Shown piece by piece: positions 57,603-64,000 of a stretch of 64,000 nt of DNA. Numbering within the stretch: the stretch's first letter is position 1; every line of letters begins with the position of its first letter. A program made the translations under genes and the position numbers. The stretch covers positions 4,231,001 through 4,295,000 of the forward strand of contig NW_024466307.1 of NCBI RefSeq assembly GCF_017591425.1, in the 5' to 3' direction. Source of the DNA: Ochotona curzoniae. Taxonomy: Eukaryota; Chordata; Mammalia; Lagomorpha; Ochotonidae. The notes beneath the pieces are model-generated. The model had not been told where the DNA came from and did no database searches. It saw only the letters and a list, made by a program, of their open reading frames with translations.

Positions 57603-60479
57603 TCGCTAATGTTTTGTAGGTGTGCCAAAAGAAGAATAAGCAGCATTTCCCATTTCCTTTCTTTTTAATGGAAGCATTCTTGAACAATTTATTTTTAATC
57701 ATTGACAACTGCATACCATAAATGTATAACAGTTACCATGTATAATAGCTACCATAAATGGAAATTAAAAAGAAGGCTCTTTTACTGTAAGAATGATCAT
57801 GGAAATGTCAAACTTTGATTACACATGTTACATTAGCTTGTGGTCAGGGGAGAAAAATACATGGAAATAGAAGCACACAGTCATCCTGGGCTTTGATCTT
57901 CCTTTTGTGAATGGAGCACCTGCGGGAACTGCATGTGTAATGGGGGAAACGCCTAGTGTTAGGGTTCCTTTTGCCCTTGCCCATTACAGCCTAGTCTGCT
58001 GTGACAGACAACTCTCAGTCTGCTTTGGCAGGCTTATTTTCTCCTGGTTCAGCAGTCCACCTCTTTCTCATAAACATATTGCATTTTTGGCTGAAGCACA
58101 TAACTTATACACTCAGGTCTAGAGCAAGCTGCACCTGTAGTACCATTGGATTTAAGAGGAGTCATAGGAATATCACAAATTGATCAAGTTTCCATGACAG
58201 AAAAGGTGATATTTTAAAGCAACTTTCCAAAATAGAAGGTGGTGCCTTTACTTCTGCCTTGAGTTTTGAAAAGAAACAGAAGAATTGCATCTGTCTTATT
58301 TACCATCTTTTTCAAATCTTAATATTATAGTTCATTTTCCCTGTGGTTATTATTTTAAGGCAAATGTACTTTAAAAATGGCAGTTAATACAGGGGGCTAA
58401 ATAATATTTGGGAAGTTGGAGACAAAAACCCAGTAAAAACCTGTCTGTAAGAAATTCTCAAGAATTTAAAAGCAAAAGCAAAGGATCATTAGGACTGGTG
58501 GGAGAGAGAAAGCAGGCAAGGAGGGCAAATAGCGTTGTCTTGTTAGTTCTATCCACCAACTCTATTGAATCTGTTGGAAAGACACTAAAGCACAAACATT
58601 AAAAATTGTTGTCACAGCCAGGATTTTTATTTTAGCAAGTAGATCAGCTTCTCATAGACAAGAAAATGCAATTCATCACTGAAGGTGTCATGGTAACCTT
58701 CGTAGGATTAATAAATAGACAAGGAGATTTTAAGGAGACAACAGCCACACTCAGCATCTGAATGTACTGAAATATCGTGGCATCACAGAAGCTCAACGCT
58801 CCTTCTGCTTTCTCACTGAAATGTCCTCATGTCCTTACTTCACGCCACGTCTGTCAGAAGATATGTAGACAAATAACGTACATTGTTCTCACCAACATAA
58901 AGAAATTTTTTCAAAAACAAAGTCATTAAGATATCTATCACTGCTGACTTATTTGCTAAATGTAATGTATTTCCCAGTTCTAAGTAAAAACAAAAGACAA
59001 GATTAAATTTGGCGTGTTTCATTGGCAAATTTGTTGCGTATCAGAATTCCCTAGTTCTGCAGCTTATTTTCTGGCAGGACCGCGATGATGTTTTGTGTTT
59101 CTCATAATGTAGAGGTGATATCTGTTTAACTGACAGGATTTTAACACAGGAGTCATACAGTGTTTGGTCTCTGTTTTCTCACAGCTGGTGAAGTTGTAAA
59201 AGGACCGCAGGTGTTGGCCATTACTCTTTTATCCACTGATGGTCATATCCTGCTTGGTCATCACACTGGCTTTGAAAAGCATTTATACTTACATCTACGC
59301 AATATTGGATCACCACATTGAAAAAACAGCCAGCCACTGACCGTCTTAAGAAAGCTGAGCACCTTTGTACAATATTCCTTGTACCTTGGTTATGAATTAT
59401 AGCAAAAATAGAATATGACTGAATTATGGCTATCAAATTATTTTAGCATGTAAAACTAGAAATAATATGAAGGTACTTTAAAATTTTAACAGCAAATAAA
59501 ATAAAAAATAAGTTCCTTGCCAACTGGAATTAAAAAAGAAGTCTACACAGTTTTTTCCATAGCATTTTTATAAACTCACCTTCAGGTTCAGGGATTCTCA
59601 AGCAATGATCATACAATCAACTAAGCTAGCAATGAAATATTGTGAGAATCATTCGATCAAACAACCAAACAATCAATCAATCAGTGCACAATACAAATGA
59701 TCCAATCAACTGCAGTGGTATGAAACACAGATACCCAGTTTTAGCTTCATGCCTTTAAACTATCCAATCAGTAAGAGTCCCATCCCACCTAATTGCAAAC
59801 AACAGAATCAGGTGAACAGGTTCTTCTGATTCTATTTATAGGAAACAATTTGGGTCAATCAGCTTACTGTCTGAACTATAAAAGAAAGAGCAAGATCTCA
59901 TCCTGGAAGAGATACCATCTTGTGATAAGCACTCCATCTCCCCTTTCAGGACTTTCCAAGGTCAGGTTATGTACACGTCCCAGAAATGTTTCAAAAGCCC
60001 TAGACTTACTGTCTGGGCTGTCACATGCTAATGTCAACGTATATGAATCTAGTTATTAAGAACGGGACGTTTTCACTGATTCCATTTCATGAACTAAAGT
60101 ACAGCTCCTACTCAAACCACTGATTTGCTACTATCCTCTTTCTGCCCTAAATTCTAGGGAGGATTGTGCACTTTACTCAATGGCTATTTTATCCTAGTTT
60201 GCCATGTAGCTTTTGCTCATCTTTTATGACAGACATGATACTTTCCAGGAGTACTCATCAATCATTTCACGCAATGAGTCTCAATTTGGGCTTGTCTTGC
60301 TGATGTGTTCTCATGATTGGAACAAGATTGTTCCATTTTGGCAAAAAAATAATGATTTTTAGTTCCTCTTGGGGCATAATTCATGCCTACAAATGTACAT
60401 TTTTAAACATTTTTCATTAACAGCCAGTCCTGCAAGGAATTTTTTTTTTCAGATGTGTGTATGTGTGTGTGTGTTTTAG
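57603..60479. other. Unique AT-rich stretch, no gene seen
   Basis: No transposon is recognised. At 59650-59715 the motif CAATCA or CAAACA recurs several times (CAATCAATCAATCAG), a short imperfect tetranucleotide tract. A (GT)n stretch lies at 60456-60475. Short frames are incidental. Confidence 0.35.
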
Positions 60480-60812
60480 TTTTTGGAGGTGTATCATCAG
60501 GGTACACTCCTAGCAGCATGCTTGCTGTGCTGACAGGAATGTCACATGCAATTTTACCAAATGATGCCATATTTCTCTCCAGAAAATTATGTTAATTTGC
60601 GTTCTCTCCTGTGACAAATGAGTATTGCATCCTATACTTAGTTAAGACAGATTTTTGATTACAAAATGAACACTGTTATCTCAATGTTGTTTTAATTTGC
60701 ATTTCAACAACAATAAATTTGGAGTTTTTCCCCATTTATTTTGAGACAATTTTGTATCTTTCTTGTAAATTCCTTGATCATAGATTTCTGCCATTTTCAT
60801 GTTGGCTTTTGT
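60480..60812 (-). mobile_element. LINE-1 ORF2 3' fragment, antisense
   Basis: The order GTATCATCAGGGTACACTCC, AATTTTACCAAATGATGCCA, TGTTGTTTTAATTTGCATTTC, TTGGAGTTTTTCCCCATTTA and TTGTAAATTCCTTGATCATAG follows the reverse complement of old LINE-1 3' ORF2. The hallmark is 'ttgatttgcatttccctgatg...gagcatcttttcat...attcaagtcctttgcccatttt'. It is strongly diverged with no frame left. Confidence 0.65.
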
Positions 60813-62403
60813 TGCTTTGTGTCTTGCTTTTCAGGACAAATCAGGGTGTTAGCTCTTCGTGGTGGATCTGAAGACAATTCTCTCCCTTCTCACTCAGAAA
60901 GCAACAACAACAGAAACATTAAGTTTTGGGGGAAGCTTATTGCCCTACGAGAGAGGAAAACAGTCTTTTATACTCCTCCAAAGAAGTAGTCTGCAGTTCT
61001 TTCTCATCTCATCTGTTACATTCCATGATGATGTTATGACCTGATTCCAATGAGCCATGGACTTTTCCTGCCATTTTTTTTTAAATGTTGATAAAACAGA
61101 GTAACATGCTCACTAGCAAAAGACGCTGAGTCTTAGGTGTCAAGGCATATCAATGATTTTGCACCTTAGTTTGTAACTGCCCTTATTTCTGCATCTTTTT
61201 AGGACACTCAGAAGTCTGGGAAGAGATGGATTGCTGAAGCCTTTCATCTCTGGAGTCAACTCGCATTCAAAAATGTCAGCTGTCATTGGGTTCTTCTGGG
61301 AGGTGCAGGCACAGTCTCTAAAGTGAACAAATTTGGGTGTAAGTATTTTTATCTCAGGCAATTATCAGTCCAAGGGTTTTTATCATTTACATCAAGAACG
61401 GCTTTGCAAAAATTAGATGCCCTTTGGAAAGCTAAGTTTATCAACAAAACTTCACAATTTTTATCAGTAGCTTTTCTCAGAAAACATATGGAAAAAGATT
61501 AGGGAATCTTTCGTAACCCATACATCTGATTATCTTCTGCAAAATGTAAGAACAGCAATGCTAAACACACAAATGGTCTAAAAGCATTGCTCTAGCTTAT
61601 AGGAGAATATTTTCTGTTGTTAGCAGATAGCTTTTTTGATATTCTAATCAGTGAAAATGAGAAAAAGGCAAGAAAATTCACATTGTTTTTATTTACAAAA
61701 GATTCTATGTCATTAAAATTAGTCAGATCACCTCAGTTTTGGAAGTTGCAAAGGGCTATTTCTACAAAGTGTTTCAGTCCATTTTGTAATTTATTTTCAT
61801 AATGTACTTGAATGGCCTTAAAACGGTTCTCAATGCCACATTTGCACATATTAGTCTTAAAGGAGTCAACTTGCAATATTGTTTTCTAAAATCAGATGTT
61901 ATTGAAGCTGCCTTCATTCCTTCATGCTATGGGGGCTAGAGAAATTCAGCTTTTCCAAAATATGGCTTGATATTCATAGAAATCTTCTGGAATAATTGAG
62001 AGGATCACCATTCAAATTTAATTTTCTTTATTCTTGCCTGTTGTAGGAAACCAGAATTCCTGAGAAGTGATTTTGCTTGAATCTTGGAGACATGCACCTT
62101 CATAATTGCAATGTGAGTCTACTCACAGCTTCTGGAGTTCTGGGCTTGTGGCCTTGGGTGGAATGCTGTGGTTAGGAATTATACCATGGATGTTTAAAGC
62201 AGTTCAGTGGTGTATTAAGTAGCACATGTGGGATTTTGTGGCATCTGAGCACAAGAAACCAAAGTCAGAATGACTCCAAGTTTGGACTTTCCATTTTTGC
62301 CGTTGTATTTATACATGATAGATAATGTGAGAGTTTTATAAATTGTCTATTTGGGAGTTAGAGCTTCACAACTTTTCCATTTAGGGAGATGAACTACTGA
62401 AGG
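60813..62403. other. Unique sequence, no gene seen
   Basis: No repeat family or gene is recognised. Frames of 60-82 codons on both strands have no supporting context. Confidence 0.35.
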
Positions 62404-62427
62404 ATGTGTGTGTGTGTGTGTGTGTGT
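62404..62427 (+). repeat. (TG)n microsatellite
   Basis: Twelve TG dinucleotides in a row. Confidence 0.95.
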
Positions 62428-63800
62428 CACACAGAGTGATAAATTGTGCGAGGTAGAAGAGAAGGAACATCAGAGTACATAGGTCAAGGACTGATCTTAA
62501 GGCATTCAAGCCAAATGAAGGAGAAAAAATTACAGCCCAATCTCCACCAAGAGAATATTTTGATGAAGAGAACATGCTTCCATAGGATGAAGTAAGAATT
62601 AAGAGTCAAGCAGAATGAAATTCAGGAAGACCTCTCAAAGACAAAAAGAGGGGAGTTCTATTTTAAGGGAAGGGAAGCTATTGAGATATAAAAGCCAAGG
62701 TGTGTTTACTAAGTGTGGGCAGTCGAAGTTACGTTGTTGCCTGTGGATACATAATGTAAAACAAACTGGGCTTACATCCACGTTAGAATTTGAGTTGAGA
62801 ATTTCCTTGTGTCTTGCATTAAATTTTCAATATCATATCTTGAAAACCGGGTTCTCAGGTTTATTTATTTCCACAGCTTTGCAGGCCTCTCTTGGAGTTA
62901 TTGAGCTCCTGGAGTCCCTGTATTCAACATAAGCTGTGTCAGGTTTTATTTGCTCCAGTTACACAGCTGCCCCATGTATATTTAATTGACATATTTTATA
63001 GGTACAAAAATAAATCCATCATCACAGTCCCCTCCCACATTCCTAAAGGAATTGTTTACTACAATGAGCAAACTGTATGTTGGCAAAACTATATTGTTTG
63101 GAAGGAGGGTATTGGGACGGTGAGCGTGGCTGTGACTTCCATGACAATAAATCAAGTTGTAGATTCCAGAAAACATTCCTTGAGAGAGAAACAAAAGGAG
63201 AAGTGAAACAAAGTAAGACAATGGAGCTGGGGGAGCACATTTCAGGAAGGAGCAATTTCACTAATAGTTGGCAGGAGGTGGCAAAAGCTAAGTTCATCAA
63301 TAAGTAACAGTGCGTACTTGAGGGCAAGCTTTCCCTGCAGCTCCATGAATCTTTATGAAGAATCTTTATTCACAGGGTTTGTACACACTCTGAAATCCCA
63401 ACGGTGAAGGTTTGTTTTAGGATGGGGATCAAGTAAGAACAGTGGCAGAATGGATTTTATGTGATTGGCTCTGTTAGAGGTGTATCTGGATGCTCCCCAG
63501 ACCAATTGTTTTCATGTCGTTTGCAATAATCCAGATGACAGAATCTGCCCATGAAGTGTTTTCCCCAGCACGTGGAAGCATCATCAGCTGTTCCATCCAA
63601 GGCTTTCTGTTTTTCCTTTCTTTCTTTTTGTTTTCCATGGGGAGTGAATATGCTTGCTTTTCATCTTAGATTACAGAAAAGTAAGATGTATGATTATACA
63701 CACAACCAATAGCAAAGGGTTTTTATAATAGACAATAATGCCAAGTTCTAACATAGACATGTTCAAAACAAAAAGAAGGGATAAATCCGAGTTGGATTAT
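62428..63800. other. Unique sequence, no gene seen
   Basis: Overlapping frames of 76-105 codons occur at 62615-63327 on both strands. They begin and end without splice or promoter context and have no recognisable domain. They are not called. Confidence 0.35.
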
Positions 63801-63804
63801 CCAG

Positions 63805-64000
63805 CTGTGCAGTGGACAAGAGAGCTGTGGTTAATGATGTAATAATGGGTGTCGATTTGTGTCCTGGCTATTCCATTTATGATCCAGCCTCCTATTAACA
63901 GTCAGGGAAAGCAGCATAGGATAGACCAAGTCTTTGGGCCACTGCGCTCACATGGGAGACCCAGAACTCTTGGTTTCAGATTTCCTCAACTCTAGCTATT
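63805..64000 (+). mobile_element. C-type SINE, cut by window edge
   Basis: TGCAGTGGACAAGAGAGCTG (head region), GGTGTCGATTTGTGTCCTGG (B box region), CAGTCAGGGAAAGCAGCATAG, AAGTCTTTGGGCCACTGCG and CACATGGGAGACCCAGAACT. The tail would lie beyond the window. Confidence 0.8.

Noticed and set aside
57322..57714. Three overlapping forward frames and one reverse frame of 73-95 codons
   Set aside because: They come from the polypyrimidine tract, where stop codons are rare on both strands.
62615..63327. Overlapping 76-105 codon frames on both strands
   Set aside because: There are no domains, no splice context, and both strands are equally open. I treat these as chance.

Overview
The window is mammalian nuclear DNA from a lagomorph. 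The evidence is a dense set of tRNA-derived C-type SINEs (CSINE). The freshest copies carry a tRNA-like head with A and B boxes, an inner motif GGGATCCCATATGGG, and a tail reading AAGATCTTCCTCTC before the poly(A). Their exact form, with a head reading GGTCCTCGCCTTGCA and GGTTCTAATCCC, looks to me more like pika (Ochotona) than rabbit. That genus-level statement is memory-based inference. I see no supportable protein-coding gene, exon series, rRNA or tRNA gene. All open frames are short, are not clearly homologous to anything, and often lie antisense to SINEs. The stretch is best read as intergenic or deep intronic.

Layout. 0-5.9 kb: an L2 remnant, then a nested structure at 2.3-3.8 kb. There, an old SINE is split by a GC-rich element with long terminal inverted repeats, and that element is itself hit by a young SINE. 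Next come two more minus-strand SINEs, a MaLR LTR remnant and a MIR. 5.9-16.5 kb: unique AT-rich DNA with a candidate conserved block near 6.3-6.8 kb, a MaLR, a 37-bp minisatellite at 10.5 kb, a degenerate repeat block at 12.7-13.4 kb, three SINEs and a mariner-like fragment. 16.5-29 kb: mostly unique DNA, a LINE-1 3' fragment at 21.2-22.1 kb and a possible hAT transposase remnant near 26.9 kb. 29-47.6 kb: SINE-rich, with MaLR, L2 and two further LINE-1 3' ends. 48-64 kb: L2, a head-to-head SINE pair at 51.9-52.5 kb, a long repeat-poor block (52.5-56.5 kb) containing a candidate regulatory element, an antisense LINE-1 tail at 60.5-60.8 kb, and a SINE cut by the window edge.

The observation most worth following is the element at 2417-3596. 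It has TGTT...AACA ends, a 5-bp target duplication inside a SINE, inverted ends of roughly 100 bp, and an internal promoter-like core with GC boxes, three ATTGG boxes each paired with CAGGTGA, and a TATA-like motif. The nesting shows it moved after lagomorph SINEs were already spreading. It is either a lagomorph-lineage solo LTR with unusual inverted ends or a non-autonomous integrase/transposase-mobilised element.

All family names were assigned by eye from remembered consensus patterns. No alignment or database search was run, and repeat boundaries are good to about 10-20 bases unless a target duplication fixes them.
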